A stretch of 64,000 nt of DNA from Mesorhizobium atlanticum (lineage in GTDB: Bacteria; Pseudomonadota; Alphaproteobacteria; Rhizobiales; Rhizobiaceae), in assembly GCF_003289965.1 (NCBI RefSeq), contig NZ_QMBQ01000001.1:806001-870000 (forward strand), written 5' to 3'. The translations under genes were made by a program, and so were the position numbers. Positions 27,115 to 36,306 of the stretch are shown here, in pieces (the stretch's first letter is position 1; every line of letters starts with the position of its first letter). The notes beneath the pieces are model-generated. The model did not search any database. It saw only the letters and a list, made by a program, of their open reading frames with translations, and was not told where the DNA came from.

Positions 27115-28186
27115 GGCCAAGCACCTCCACCCGCGCGCCGCGGTCTTCAAGGAAAGCGATAACGGCCGCCAGATGGGCGGCATCGGCTCCAGGAACAGCC
27201 ACGAACAGCGTGCCGACGGGCTGCTGCTGCACATGATCGATGCCGCCATGAACAAGCCGGAACGCGCCGGGCACGCTGGCGCTCAGTTCGGACAGCAGCG
27301 GGCGACGCGCGGCTTCTCCGGCGACATCGATCCGGAGGATCGTTTCGGCGCCCTCGCCTGCGGCTAGCCGACTGGCGATCTCGGGCGGCAATTGCGGCCG
27401 GATGCCGCCGAGCAGACTGCGCGTGATCTCCGATTTCGGATCGGCGAAGACCTGCCAGACGGCGCCCTCCTCGACGATGCGGCCAGCATCGATCACCGCC
27501 ACGCGGTCGGCGATGGAGCGGATCACCTCCATCTCGTGCGTGATGAGCAGGATGGTGAGGCCGAGCCTGGAATTAATGTCCTTGAGCAGCGCCAGGATTG
27601 AGCGCGTCGTCTCCGGATCGAGCGCCGATGTCGCCTCGTCGGACAAGAGCAGTGCCGGCCGCGCGGCCAAAGCCCTGGCGATGCCGACGCGCTGCTTCTG
27701 GCCGCCCGACAGCGAAGCGGGATAGGCTTTGGCCTTCTCCGACAGGCCGACGAGCTGCAGCAATTCAGCCGCGCGGGCCATGCGCTCGGCGCGCGGCCGC
27801 CCTTCGATCTTGAGCGGCAGCGCGACATTGTCTTCGACGGTCTTCGCCGACAAAAGGTTGAAGTGCTGGAAGACCATGCCGATGCGGCGGCGCAGCGGCT
27901 GCAGCTCGTGTTCGCTCAGACGACTGATCTCGCGACCCTCGATGAAGACCTCGCCGGAATCCGGCCGCTCCAGCCCGTTCAGGCAGCGGATCAGCGTCGA
28001 CTTGCCGGCGCCACTGCGGCCGATGATGCCGAGGATCTCGCCCTTCTTCACGGTCAGCGAGACGCCGTCGAGCGCCGCCGTCGCGCCGAACCGGCGCTTC
28101 AGATCGACAAGGCGGACGACGTCTTGCGGCGCTGCGGGATCGACAGCAACCGGATCGCCTGTCTCAGCCGTGACATGCTGGTTCAT
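27095..28186 (-). CDS. metN: Methionine ABC transporter ATP-binding protein
   Basis: A 363-aa ATPase with Walker A GRSGAGKST, signature LSGGQKQR and LLSDEATSALDPETT. The C-terminal ~80 residues form the NIL/ACT-like domain that in E. coli MetN binds methionine and inhibits transport. ATG 28186 has GGAAG upstream. An N-terminal extension of ~25 residues precedes the ABC domain. It is the second gene of metQ-metN-metI. Confidence 0.93.
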   Translation of the reverse strand: MNQHVTAETGDPVAVDPAAPQDVVRLVDLKRRFGATAALDGVSLTVKKGEILGIIGRSGAGKSTLIRCLNGLERPDSGEVFIEGREISRLSEHELQPLRRRIGMVFQHFNLLSAKTVEDNVALPLKIEGRPRAERMARAAELLQLVGLSEKAKAYPASLSGGQKQRVGIARALAARPALLLSDEATSALDPETTRSILALLKDINSRLGLTILLITHEMEVIRSIADRVAVIDAGRIVEEGAVWQVFADPKSEITRSLLGGIRPQLPPEIASRLAAGEGAETILRIDVAGEAARRPLLSELSASVPGAFRLVHGGIDHVQQQPVGTLFVAVPGADAAHLAAVIAFLEDRGARVEVLGHVAGPV

Positions 28187-28269
28187 ATCTGCTTCCGTTT
28201 CAGTACCACGCAAACGCGACGGCGGCCCGCTCAACAGCGGACCGCCCATTTCTGCCAGCCATGCGCCGG

Positions 28270-29121
28270 TCAATAGGCGCTGATCCCGGTGCCCTTGTAG
28301 ACCTTGTCGAACTCGGCCTTGACCGTCTCGTTCTGGTAGGAGGCGACCAGCGTCTTCACCCAGGGCTCGTTCTCGCTTCCGGCCTTGACCGCGATGAAAT
28401 TGCGATAGGGATTGTCGGCCACCGGCTCCTGCGCGATGCGGTTTTGAGGGCCGAGGCCACTCTTCAGCGCCCAGTCGGTGTTGACAACGGCGGCATCGAG
28501 ATCGTCGACCGAGCGGCCGACAATGCCGGCGTCGAGCTCCTTGATCTCGAGCTTCTTCGGGTTGTCGGCAATGTCGGCGGTGGTCGCCAGGATGCCGGTG
28601 CCGTCCTTGAGCTTGATCAGGCCTTCATGCTCCAGCACATGCAGCGCGCGGCCCTCATTTGACGGGTCGTTCGGCAGGCCGATAACAGCGCCCTCCGGCA
28701 GGTCAGCGACCTTGGCATGCTTCTTCGAATAGAGCCCGATCGGCCAGACGCCGGTATAGCCGACCGGCACGATGTGATAGCCTTGCGTCTTGATCTGGTT
28801 GTCGAGATAGGGCTTGTGCTGGAAGGCGTTGGCGTCGATCTCGCCACGCTCCAGCGCCTCGTTGGGCTGGGTGTAGTCGTTGAAGACGACGGTCTCGATC
28901 GTCAGCCCTTTCTTGGCCGCCTCGGCGGTGACGACGCGCCAGACATCCTCGTCCTCGCCGCTGATGATGCCGACCTTGATCGCCTTCTTGTCCTCGGCGA
29001 AGGACGGCGATGGCGCGGTGAGGCCGATGACGGCCAATGTCGTGGCGAGAAGTGCCGCCAGTCCGGCGCGCCTGCTGATTGACGTAACGAGAGAATTTGA
29101 AGCGTTGCCGCGTTCGGACAT
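28270..29121 (-). CDS. metQ: Methionine-binding protein, NlpA/MetQ family
   Basis: A 283-aa periplasmic receptor. A Sec signal (SRRAGLAALLATTLAVIGLT, then APSPSFA) is followed by VKVGIISGEDEDVW-like start and DYTQPNEALERGEIDANAFQ, characteristic of MetQ. No lipobox cysteine is present, so it is probably soluble, unlike E. coli MetQ. It is first in the operon. In the 201-bp upstream gap I looked for a SAM riboswitch and found none. Confidence 0.92.
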   Translation of the reverse strand: MSERGNASNSLVTSISRRAGLAALLATTLAVIGLTAPSPSFAEDKKAIKVGIISGEDEDVWRVVTAEAAKKGLTIETVVFNDYTQPNEALERGEIDANAFQHKPYLDNQIKTQGYHIVPVGYTGVWPIGLYSKKHAKVADLPEGAVIGLPNDPSNEGRALHVLEHEGLIKLKDGTGILATTADIADNPKKLEIKELDAGIVGRSVDDLDAAVVNTDWALKSGLGPQNRIAQEPVADNPYRNFIAVKAGSENEPWVKTLVASYQNETVKAEFDKVYKGTGISAY

Positions 29122-29172
29122 GATTCGTTCCTTGCGATCCTGAAATCATTTTGGCCTGGCGGGATGCGAAGC

Positions 29173-29210
29173 CTTGATATCAAGCATCACCAATGCTGCC
29201 CGCTCGGGCA
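29173..29210. promoter_or_regulatory. Two palindromes upstream of metQ
   Basis: CTTGATATCAAG (29173-29184) is a perfect 12-bp palindrome 52 bp upstream of metQ, and TGCCCG-CT-CGGGCA (29197-29210) follows. An AT-rich stretch at 29215-29270 probably holds the metQNI promoter. The first palindrome could be an operator. Confidence 0.35.
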
Positions 29211-29322
29211 AAGAAGCGCATTTCCTCTTAGACGGGAGGCGGAAAATATTCTCTCAAAGATTTTATGACTTGGAGCACATTGGCTGCTGGCAGCCGGTTT
29301 TACGCGATCAAACGGTAAGCGC

Positions 29323-30120
29323 TCAGGAGGCCTGCTGCGCGACGCGCCAACTCAACCGATCGCTTCCCCGCAAGCGGGGCACAGTCGGCAGTCCTCGCGC
29401 TTCCTGCACAGGGTAGCCCAACCGTTGCAGGCTGACCCGCGCCAGCGCCGCGTTGCTGTCTATGACGACCAGGCCGTTCGTGTCGCCGAGGCTGGCTGCC
29501 ACGACGGACAGTTCCGTGCAGCCGAGCAGAGCGACGTCGGCGCCGGCCATTTGCGCGAGATGAAGCGCGCGCTCGGTCTCGGCTGCGGCTTGCACGATCG
29601 AGCCGGCCTTGACGAGCATGATCGCGCTGTCGACGCGTTCCTGAAACTCGGCGTCCGGCGGCAGGCAGAGGTCGAACCCGGCCTCCAGTATCCTGTGCTG
29701 ATAGAAGCCGGAGACAAGCGTGCCCCGGGTCGCGAGATTCGCAACCCTGCCCCGGTCCAGGCTGCGGCGGATTTCCGCCACCACCGCTTCGCCGATGTGG
29801 ATGATCTCGGCTCTCGAGTCCGCCGCCAGCCTGTCGTACCAATGATGAGCGGTGTTGCAGGGCATGGCGATGCAGGCGACGCCGAGCGCGTTGAGCGTTG
29901 CGACCGCGGCCTGCAGCGGCGCCAGCGGACCGTCATGGTTGCCGAGGATCGCTTCGGTCCTGTCGGGCAATTGCGGCACGCTGAGGATGACGGAAGGCAC
30001 ATGCTCGTCGTCGCGCAGCGCCTCGGTCATCCGGGTGAGCTTGTAGTAGAAGTCGGCCGATGCCAGTGGCCCGAGACCGCCGATGATGCCGAGCTGAGGA
30101 CGGATGGCGTCGTCGATCAT
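29323..30120 (-). CDS. Aspartate/glutamate racemase family protein
   Basis: A 265-aa cofactor-independent racemase of the Asp/Glu/hydantoin superfamily. Both catalytic cysteines are present, in MPCNTAHHW and LGCTELS, and the N-terminus reads LGIIGGLGPLASADFYYKL, as in the YgeA/aspartate-racemase group. It overlaps the symporter gene by 4 bp, so it most likely acts on what that transporter brings in. Whether the substrate is aspartate, glutamate or another amino acid cannot be told here. Confidence 0.87.
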   Translation of the reverse strand: MIDDAIRPQLGIIGGLGPLASADFYYKLTRMTEALRDDEHVPSVILSVPQLPDRTEAILGNHDGPLAPLQAAVATLNALGVACIAMPCNTAHHWYDRLAADSRAEIIHIGEAVVAEIRRSLDRGRVANLATRGTLVSGFYQHRILEAGFDLCLPPDAEFQERVDSAIMLVKAGSIVQAAAETERALHLAQMAGADVALLGCTELSVVAASLGDTNGLVVIDSNAALARVSLQRLGYPVQEARGLPTVPRLRGSDRLSWRVAQQAS

Positions 30121-31481
30121 CGGGCGGGCTCGGCTTCGAACTCTTGCGCGACGGTTTCGTCAGACTGCGCCGTCTCCCTGTGGCTGGGCGCGATCATTGC
30201 CGTGCTTGCGGCGACGGTGGAGACGCTGGACAGCGTCATCAGCGTGTCCACGGCCGCGTCCACCGCGACGAACAGGGCGAAGGCCGCCTCGAAGGGAAGC
30301 TTCAGATAGCCGCATACGATGGACATCTGCGACAGGATGAGCAGGCTGCCCATGCCGCCTGTCGTCAGCGCCAGAAGCGCGGAGACGATGCCGACAAGCA
30401 AAAGGTCCGGGATCGCCAGCTGATGGCCGTAGAGCTGGGCAATGAACAGGGTGCCCGAGGTGTAGACCAGCGCCGGGCCGGTCCGCAACAGCGCCGCCTG
30501 CAGCGGCACGAGCAGCTCGACCACCACAAGATTGAAGCGCAGCCGCTCGCTCAAAAGGTTGATGACCCAGGGCAGCGAGGCGACGGTGGAGCGCGTGGTG
30601 ATGGCCACCATCAGAAGCGGCTGAAGGGTCTTGATCGTGGCCCAGTAGCTTCGCCGCGAGCGTATGGCGATGATAGCAAACGCGCCGGCGAGGAATGTCA
30701 GGCAGGAAAGGCCCATCACCAGCAAATAGCCGCCCATCAGCATCAGCGGCTTGGTGCCGGTCGACGCGGTCTGGTCGGCGATCAGGATGAAGGTCGCGAA
30801 GGGCAGTCCCCAGACGAACCAGTTGGTCAGCACCGTGCAGGCCCGGTACACCGCGTTGAGCGCCTGTGACAGGCTGAGCGACGAGGGCTGCGGGATCTTG
30901 CCCATCGCCAGCCCGAAAAGCAGGCAGAACAAGAGCACCTGAATGGTCTGGCCCGACGCCAGCGCGTTGAAGACGTTGTTCGGCACCAGATCCATGAAGA
31001 TCGAATGGCCGCTGTTCGGGTCGCTGGTGGGCGGTGGCGGCTGGAACGGGAAGGCCAGATCGGTGGAGACGCTGCCTTGCGAATTGATGAACTCGCCGAG
31101 CTCGATGCGAGACTGCGGGTTCTCGATCTGGCCTGGCTTGAGAACCAACGAATAGGTGCCGCTGACCAGCACGGCGAGGAACGACACGACCAGCACCGCT
31201 ATGCCGACCTTGCCGAGATAGCGCACCGATTTCGGGTCCTGGACCATGGCGGTGATCGAGAAGATGACGGACGAGACCAGGTAAGGCAGGACGACCATCT
31301 TGAGGAAATTCAGGTACACCTGCGCGACGGGGCTGATCGCATGGGCGAAGGCCGGATAGTAGAGCCCGCACAAGATCCCGGCCAGGATCATGATGATCGT
31401 CGTCAACGGCGAGCGCAGGATGCGCTTCGCCGCCAGGCGCCAATCGAGAGGCATGGATTCGGCTGCATCCGAGACGGCCAT
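30117..31481 (-). CDS. Divergent dicarboxylate/amino-acid:cation symporter (DAACS)
   Basis: A 454-aa membrane protein with the SDF/glutamate-symporter fold. Compared with GltPh, the TM8 segment reads AVDAAVDTLMTLSSVSTV: the two aspartates are kept (D390 and D394 equivalents), but the substrate arginine (R397) is Met, N401 is Ser and D405 is Val. The NMDGT sodium-site motif is replaced by LRTGPA. The substrate may therefore lack a side-chain carboxylate and the coupling ion may differ. It sits between a binding-protein gene (2-bp gap) and a racemase gene (overlap). Alignment is by eye. Confidence 0.8.
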   Translation of the reverse strand: MAVSDAAESMPLDWRLAAKRILRSPLTTIIMILAGILCGLYYPAFAHAISPVAQVYLNFLKMVVLPYLVSSVIFSITAMVQDPKSVRYLGKVGIAVLVVSFLAVLVSGTYSLVLKPGQIENPQSRIELGEFINSQGSVSTDLAFPFQPPPPTSDPNSGHSIFMDLVPNNVFNALASGQTIQVLLFCLLFGLAMGKIPQPSSLSLSQALNAVYRACTVLTNWFVWGLPFATFILIADQTASTGTKPLMLMGGYLLVMGLSCLTFLAGAFAIIAIRSRRSYWATIKTLQPLLMVAITTRSTVASLPWVINLLSERLRFNLVVVELLVPLQAALLRTGPALVYTSGTLFIAQLYGHQLAIPDLLLVGIVSALLALTTGGMGSLLILSQMSIVCGYLKLPFEAAFALFVAVDAAVDTLMTLSSVSTVAASTAMIAPSHRETAQSDETVAQEFEAEPAR

Positions 31482-31483
31482 CG

Positions 31484-32326
31484 TCAGGCTTTGCTCCCCT
31501 GGCGATAGCGCGCGATGATCTCGTCGGTGTTGAGGACCTGCTGGCCTCGCGCAAGATCGAGATAGAGATCGACAAAGGCCGCCAGATGCGGATTGGCCGG
31601 ACTGACACCGACCGCGATCGTGTCGACCTTGTCGGTCAGCGTGATCGAGCGCGCGACGACCGTCATCGACGGATCGTCGACCATCAGCTTCTTGATCTCG
31701 AAATCATCGCGATAGGCGAGGTCGATCGTGCCGTTGCGGATCGCATCGATGACCGTGTTCCAGCCCGCGAAGCGCTGGATCGTGGCGTGCGGGAAGGTGG
31801 TTGCCGCATAGGTGGCGAAGGACGAGCCTTCGATCACGCCGAGCTCGCCGGAGAAATCGCGGATGATCTGTTCGGGTGGCTTGCCTTGCGTGACGCGCGC
31901 CAGGTTCACGCGATTGGCGAGCAGCCCTTGGTGCAGCATGGCGTAAGGCCGGGAATAGAGAATCGAGCGGCCGCGCTTAAGCGTGCGGCTGAGCTTGCCG
32001 ATCGCCAGGTCCGCCTGACCGGAGGTCAGTTTTTGCACCATGCCATCGAAGGTCACGGCGGACCGGTCGAACACGGGTTCGACGCCGAGCTCGGCGGCTA
32101 TGCCGCGCGCAAGGTCCATGTCGATGCCATTGTCGCCTGAGCCATCGGCCGGAAAGAACGGATCGGAGGCGAAAGCCGGCATGGCGATGCGCAGCTTGTT
32201 GTCGCTTACGATGGGTTTTGGAGCGTCTTGCGCCTGGGCCTGCGTGGCCACGGCTTGCGCCTGCGCGATCAGCAGCCCTCCGCCTCCGGCTGCAAACAGC
32301 GTGCGACGTGTAAGCGGCATGCCCAT
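31484..32326 (-). CDS. Family 3 amino-acid substrate-binding protein
   Basis: A 280-aa periplasmic receptor (SBP_bac_3). The N-terminus LTRRTLFAAGGGGLL has a twin-arginine look with cleavage probably near AQA, and the mature part shows the FDGMVQKLTSGQADLAIG and AYRDDFEIKK features of amino-acid receptors. ATG 32326 is my choice; TTG 32332 and ATG 32320 are possible. There is no ABC permease or ATPase next to it; instead a secondary symporter and a racemase follow with almost no gap. The upstream gap 32333-32520 is AT-rich and should hold the promoter. Confidence 0.82.
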   Translation of the reverse strand: MGMPLTRRTLFAAGGGGLLIAQAQAVATQAQAQDAPKPIVSDNKLRIAMPAFASDPFFPADGSGDNGIDMDLARGIAAELGVEPVFDRSAVTFDGMVQKLTSGQADLAIGKLSRTLKRGRSILYSRPYAMLHQGLLANRVNLARVTQGKPPEQIIRDFSGELGVIEGSSFATYAATTFPHATIQRFAGWNTVIDAIRNGTIDLAYRDDFEIKKLMVDDPSMTVVARSITLTDKVDTIAVGVSPANPHLAAFVDLYLDLARGQQVLNTDEIIARYRQGSKA

Positions 32327-32520
32327 TCTCAATTCGCGCAGGAGAGCCGGACAACAGATCTGACCAAACCGCAGTATGCACGCCGAAGTTAAGTAAAGGT
32401 ATCTTTTATTTTTCGCCTTTTTACATTGCAGGTCGCTAAAATGGCGTCGGCAAATATGCAGACTTCCTAAAATAACGCGAGCACGGCAGGCGCGTTGTTG
32501 TAAGGTTCATGCAACGGCCG

Positions 32521-33204
32521 TTAGAAGGTCTCGACCCAAGGCCTCAGCTCGACCTCGAAGCTCCAGGCGCTGCGATGCTGGCGATGGACGGCGAGATAGG
32601 CCTCGGCGATCGCATCGGGTGACAAATGGCTGTCCGGCCGCTCGGGCGTCCTCGCGGGTGACGCGATCTGGCCGTCGATAATGAAATGCGCGACATGGAT
32701 GTTCTTCGGGGAAAGCTCGCGCGCCATCGATTGCGCCAGCCCGCGCAGGCCGAATTTCGGCATGGCGAAACCGGCCGAGCCGGAGAAGCCTTTCAGGCTC
32801 GCGGTGGCGCCGGTGAACAGGATCGAGCCGGAGCCGCGCGCAAGAAGCCGGCGCGCAGCCTGCTGGCCGACCAGGAAGCCGCCATAGGCGCCGACGAGCA
32901 GCGCTTGCTTGACCGCCCCAGGATCCAGTTCGGCGATCGGGCCGCGCGTGCGGCCGCTGGCGTTGAAGACGGCGATTTCGAGCGGACCCGCTTTGTCGGC
33001 CACCTCGAACAGCCGCTCGACGGAGGCCGGGTCCGACACATCGGTTTCCACGGCCTGCGCGCCGGTTTCCTCGACCAGCGCAGCCAGTTTGTCGACGTTG
33101 CGCGCGGCAAGGACGACGCGGAAGCCCTCCTTGGTGAGAAGCCGCGCCAGTGAGGCGCTCAGCCCGGAGCCGGCGCCCGCGATCACTGCAACATTGGCTG
33201 CCAT
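32521..33204 (-). CDS. Atypical SDR lacking the catalytic tyrosine
   Basis: A 227-aa Rossmann protein. The cofactor loop is GAGSGLSASLA, NNAG is replaced by NASG, and the catalytic YxxxK is FAMPK: codon TTC gives Phe at the tyrosine position while lysine stays. The C-terminus ends with a WSFEVELRPWVE tail seen in SDRs of this group. ATG 33204 follows AAGGAGG with 7-base spacing. With no tyrosine it is unlikely to be a standard oxidoreductase. It is divergent from anmK across 189 bp. Confidence 0.8.
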   Translation of the reverse strand: MAANVAVIAGAGSGLSASLARLLTKEGFRVVLAARNVDKLAALVEETGAQAVETDVSDPASVERLFEVADKAGPLEIAVFNASGRTRGPIAELDPGAVKQALLVGAYGGFLVGQQAARRLLARGSGSILFTGATASLKGFSGSAGFAMPKFGLRGLAQSMARELSPKNIHVAHFIIDGQIASPARTPERPDSHLSPDAIAEAYLAVHRQHRSAWSFEVELRPWVETF

Positions 33205-33393
33205 TGCATTTCCTCCTTGAGACAGGTCGGTGAGGTCGCGCAGGCTCGCGCCTTCGGCGGCAAGAGGCAAGAACGTGGTTGCTCGATTTTCGCCATTTGG
33301 CGCAAAAGGCCGCCGGCAAGGGGCGCGGCGAAAGACTTGCTTGGCGGGCCGATCCGTCCGACACGTGGATGAAGGGCGATTCGAGGAAGGACC

Positions 33394-34509
33394 ATGGAAC
33401 CAATCTGGGCCGTCGGCCTGATGACCGGCACGGTGCTCGACGGCAATATCGACGTGGCGCTGATCAAGACCGACGGCGAGCGCATCGCCGACACCGGCAC
33501 CTACACGCTGGCCCCCTACCCGCAATCGATCCGCGCCCTGCTCGAAGAGACGCTGCGCCAGGCGCGCACCTGGAATTTCGAGGGGCCGGAGCCGGCAATC
33601 TTTCGCGAAGCCGAAGAAGCGCTGACGCGGGCCCAATCGGCGGCAGTCAAGAACCTGGTCGAGAGCCAGGGCATGCACATGGCCGATATCGGAATCGTCG
33701 GCTTTCACGGCCAGACGGTGCTGCATCGCGCGCCACAGCCAGGCAAGATCGGAAGAACTCGCCAGCTCGGCGACGGCGAACTGATGGCTTCGCTGCTCGG
33801 CACCAAGGTCGCCTATGATTTCCGCTCGGCCGACGTGGCGGCCGGCGGGCAAGGCGCGCCTCTTGCGGCCGCCTATCATGCGGCGCTGTTGGAAGAAGCC
33901 GACCCGAGCGGCGACACCGCCGTGCTCAATCTCGGCGGTGTCGGCAACATCACCTGGTGGGACGGCAAGGACAATATCGTCGCCTTCGACACCGGACCGG
34001 CCAATGCGCCGGTCAATGATTTCATCAAGGCGAAGGGCCTCGGCGAGATGGACCGCGACGGCAGACTGGCGGCTGCAGGCAAGGTCGATGAGGAACGGCT
34101 CGCCAGGCTGTTGCAGCATCCCTACCTGACGAAGCCCTATCCGAAATCGCTCGACCGGTTCGACTTCACGGCGGCGATGGCCGAAGGGCTAAACGCCGAG
34201 GATGGCGCGGCGACGCTGACGGCCTTCACCGTCTCGGCCGTCGGCAAGGCGCTCGATCTTTTGCCGCGAAGGCCGAAACGGCTGGCGGTGAGCGGCGGCG
34301 GCCGCCACAACCCGACGATGATGGCGATGCTCGAAAGCCGCGCCGGCGTCGAAGTGGTGCAGGCCGAGACGCTCGGATGGAAGGGCGACGCCGTGGAGGC
34401 GGAGTGTTTTGCCTTCCTCGCCGTGCGCGTGCTGCGCGGCCTGCCGATCAGCTTTCCAAGCACCACCGGCGCGCCTGAGCCGCTGCGCGGCGGGAAACTC
34501 GCGGGCTAG
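33394..34509 (+). CDS. anmK: Anhydro-N-acetylmuramic acid kinase
   Basis: Converts anhydroMurNAc from recycled cell wall to MurNAc-6-phosphate with ATP. The 371-aa ASKHA kinase starts with [16 protein letters not shown] (usual GLMSGTSLDG), then [22 protein letters not shown] and a C-terminal [15 protein letters not shown], all family marks. GAGGAAGG precedes ATG 33394. It stands alone, followed by a repeat element. Confidence 0.93.
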   Translation: MEPIWAVGLMTGTVLDGNIDVALIKTDGERIADTGTYTLAPYPQSIRALLEETLRQARTWNFEGPEPAIFREAEEALTRAQSAAVKNLVESQGMHMADIGIVGFHGQTVLHRAPQPGKIGRTRQLGDGELMASLLGTKVAYDFRSADVAAGGQGAPLAAAYHAALLEEADPSGDTAVLNLGGVGNITWWDGKDNIVAFDTGPANAPVNDFIKAKGLGEMDRDGRLAAAGKVDEERLARLLQHPYLTKPYPKSLDRFDFTAAMAEGLNAEDGAATLTAFTVSAVGKALDLLPRRPKRLAVSGGGRHNPTMMAMLESRAGVEVVQAETLGWKGDAVEAECFAFLAVRVLRGLPISFPSTTGAPEPLRGGKLAG

Positions 34510-34520
34510 TTTGTTTTTGA

Positions 34521-34592
34521 CGCAATTCCGGACGGAAGACTACGGCGAAGACGCCGAGCCTAACCGCTCCACACTTTTCCTGGAATTGCTCT
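34521..34592. repeat. Half-length copy of the palindromic repeat
   Basis: Runs from cgcaattccgg to ggaattgctct, inverted relative to 4547-4620 and ~85% like it by eye. The inner stem is CGGCG-AAGA-CGCCG. The preceding tttgttttt also matches the inner junction of the full copy. It lies between convergent genes and reaches into the GNAT stop codon. Confidence 0.8.
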
Positions 34593-35013
34593 AAGGCAGC
34601 TTCTTCTGCAGAAAGACGCGGCTGCGACCGGCCGGAAAATCCGGCAGCTTGCCGAACGGCTCATAGCCCTGACGCCGATAGACCTTTTCGGCGATCGGAT
34701 TGAAGGTGTCGATCCAGGCGCCGTGGCAGCCGCGCGCGACAGCCTCCTGCTCGGCGGCGTCGAGCATGTCGGTGGCAACGCGGCGGCCACGCAGCCTTTC
34801 GTCGACCCACAGCCATTGCACGTAAAGCCAGCCCCAGGCGGTGTAGCCGGAAATGCCGGCGACGATGACGCCATGCTCGTCGCGCACGAAGATCGCCAAC
34901 GGCTTCCGGCCCGACGCGCCCACATCGGCGTCGTTGAAAGCGGTGAGACTCCCGCTCAGGAAAGCGAGTTCCTGCGGCAAGGGCTCGGCGGTGATCTCGA
35001 GGCTGGTCTTCAT
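34591..35013 (-). CDS. GNAT family N-acetyltransferase
   Basis: A 140-aa acetyl-CoA-dependent acetyltransferase with the motif-A pattern RLRGRRVATDML (Q/RxxGxA type) preceded by YVQWLWVDERLRG, and a C-terminal AEKVYRRQGYE strand-helix. The acceptor is unknown. The TAG stop is formed with bases at the edge of a palindromic repeat, so the repeat may have set the present C-terminus. Length is normal for GNAT proteins. Confidence 0.82.
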   Translation of the reverse strand: MKTSLEITAEPLPQELAFLSGSLTAFNDADVGASGRKPLAIFVRDEHGVIVAGISGYTAWGWLYVQWLWVDERLRGRRVATDMLDAAEQEAVARGCHGAWIDTFNPIAEKVYRRQGYEPFGKLPDFPAGRSRVFLQKKLP

Positions 35014-35073
35014 CGGCTTGCGTTCCTTACGGAGGTCACAAGCCTTAGCGAAGCGGTGGACGGGGATGCAAGC

Positions 35074-36258
35074 CTATCGTCCGGCGGGCGACCGCCACGC
35101 CGCCGCGCCCGCCGCCACCAGCATCAATCCCGCGGCGATCAGGGCGCAGTTTGCGAAGCCCAGGCTCGTGTAGAGCGGGCCGAAGCCTGCCGTGCCGACG
35201 GTGACGGCGAGATAGGTGACGGCGCTGTTCAGGCCCATGATGGTGCCGCGCCGCACCGGGTCGAGGGCGGTGAGGCGCATGACCAGCACATTCAGGCCGA
35301 AATGGTTGGCCAGACCCCAAACTGCGATCGTTGCGATCAGCAGGCCGAAGCCGCCACTCGCCAGCGCGATCGCGACATAGACGGCGCCAACCAGCAGATA
35401 GGCGAAGGGCATGACACGGCGCGCGCCGAGGCGATCGATGACACCATCGAGCAAGGCGGCCGCGCCGAAGCCGAGGCCGTAGGCGACGGCCGCAAGGCCG
35501 TTGGCGCTGACCGGCTCGCCGAGAGCTTCGTGGAGATGATCGCCAAGATAACCGTAGACGCCGTAGAAAGCGGTCATGAAGGCGCCGCAGGCAATGAGCA
35601 ACGGCAGGATGCCGGAAACCGCGAGCGCGCCCAGGGGCGACGGCGCCGGGCCGCTCTTCCTGGTGTCGTGCAACGAGATCGTCGCCAAGCCGGCAACGGC
35701 CGCTGCCGCCAGCAGCGCCACGGCCGCGAAGACGGCGCGCCAGTGGATGAGATCGGCGAGCACCGCCGACAGCGAGACCCCGGCGACCATGGAGAGCGTC
35801 CAGCCGGTCAGCACGACACCGATGGTGCCGCTCTCGCGGCCGGGCGGCGCGATCGCGGCCGAGCTGGCATAGATCGCCGGCATGGCGATACCGGCGGCAA
35901 TGCCGGCGACGAGCTGAGATGCCACCAGCGCCGTCACCGTCGGCGCGAGCGCGCTGGCGACCAGCGCGATGGCCAGCAGCAGCAATGCGCCCTGCAGCAT
36001 GCGGCGCGCGCCGATGCGGTCAATGTAGCGGGCAAGGAAGAGCGCGCTGGCCGACGTGCCGAGGCCGAAGGCGGCGGCAGCCGTCATTACCGCCGGCACG
36101 CTGGCGCCGAACGACGCCGCGACGGCGGGCGCGATGGGTCCCAGAACCAGCGAATTGGAGCCGATGACGGCAATGCAACCCGTCAGCAGATAGGCGGCGG
36201 CCGGGATCGGCGCGCGCGGCGCGTCAGTCATAATTGCTGATTGATTGCTGTTCGACAT
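35074..36258 (-). CDS. MFS transporter (drug-efflux type)
   Basis: A 394-aa inner-membrane protein with 12 predicted hydrophobic segments and a motif-A-like loop (LARYIDRIGARRML). It resembles DHA1 efflux proteins; the substrate is unknown. ATG 36258 or ATG 36231 could be the start, neither with a clear ribosome site. It is divergent from an Lrp/AsnC regulator only 48 bp away, a pairing often seen for amino-acid exporters under Lrp-type control. Confidence 0.8.
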   Translation of the reverse strand: MSNSNQSAIMTDAPRAPIPAAAYLLTGCIAVIGSNSLVLGPIAPAVAASFGASVPAVMTAAAAFGLGTSASALFLARYIDRIGARRMLQGALLLLAIALVASALAPTVTALVASQLVAGIAAGIAMPAIYASSAAIAPPGRESGTIGVVLTGWTLSMVAGVSLSAVLADLIHWRAVFAAVALLAAAAVAGLATISLHDTRKSGPAPSPLGALAVSGILPLLIACGAFMTAFYGVYGYLGDHLHEALGEPVSANGLAAVAYGLGFGAAALLDGVIDRLGARRVMPFAYLLVGAVYVAIALASGGFGLLIATIAVWGLANHFGLNVLVMRLTALDPVRRGTIMGLNSAVTYLAVTVGTAGFGPLYTSLGFANCALIAAGLMLVAAGAAAWRSPAGR

Positions 36259-36273
36259 ATCATCATAATGGCC

Positions 36274-36284
36274 GAATTAAATTC
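36274..36284. promoter_or_regulatory. Candidate Lrp operator between MFS and lrp-like gene
   Basis: GAATT-A-AATTC is a perfect AT-rich dyad in the 48-bp gap between the divergent starts, positioned to control both. Confidence 0.4.
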
Positions 36285-36306
36285 CGCAGCAACGGGGAAT
36301 TTCCAT

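Noticed and set aside
29122..29322. SAM riboswitch upstream of metQ
   Set aside because: No SAM-I or SAM-II core could be matched on the minus strand; only short palindromes are seen.
33205..34119. N-terminal extension of the atypical SDR to 34119
   Set aside because: It runs antisense through anmK and has no homology; AAGGAGG before ATG 33204 marks the true start.
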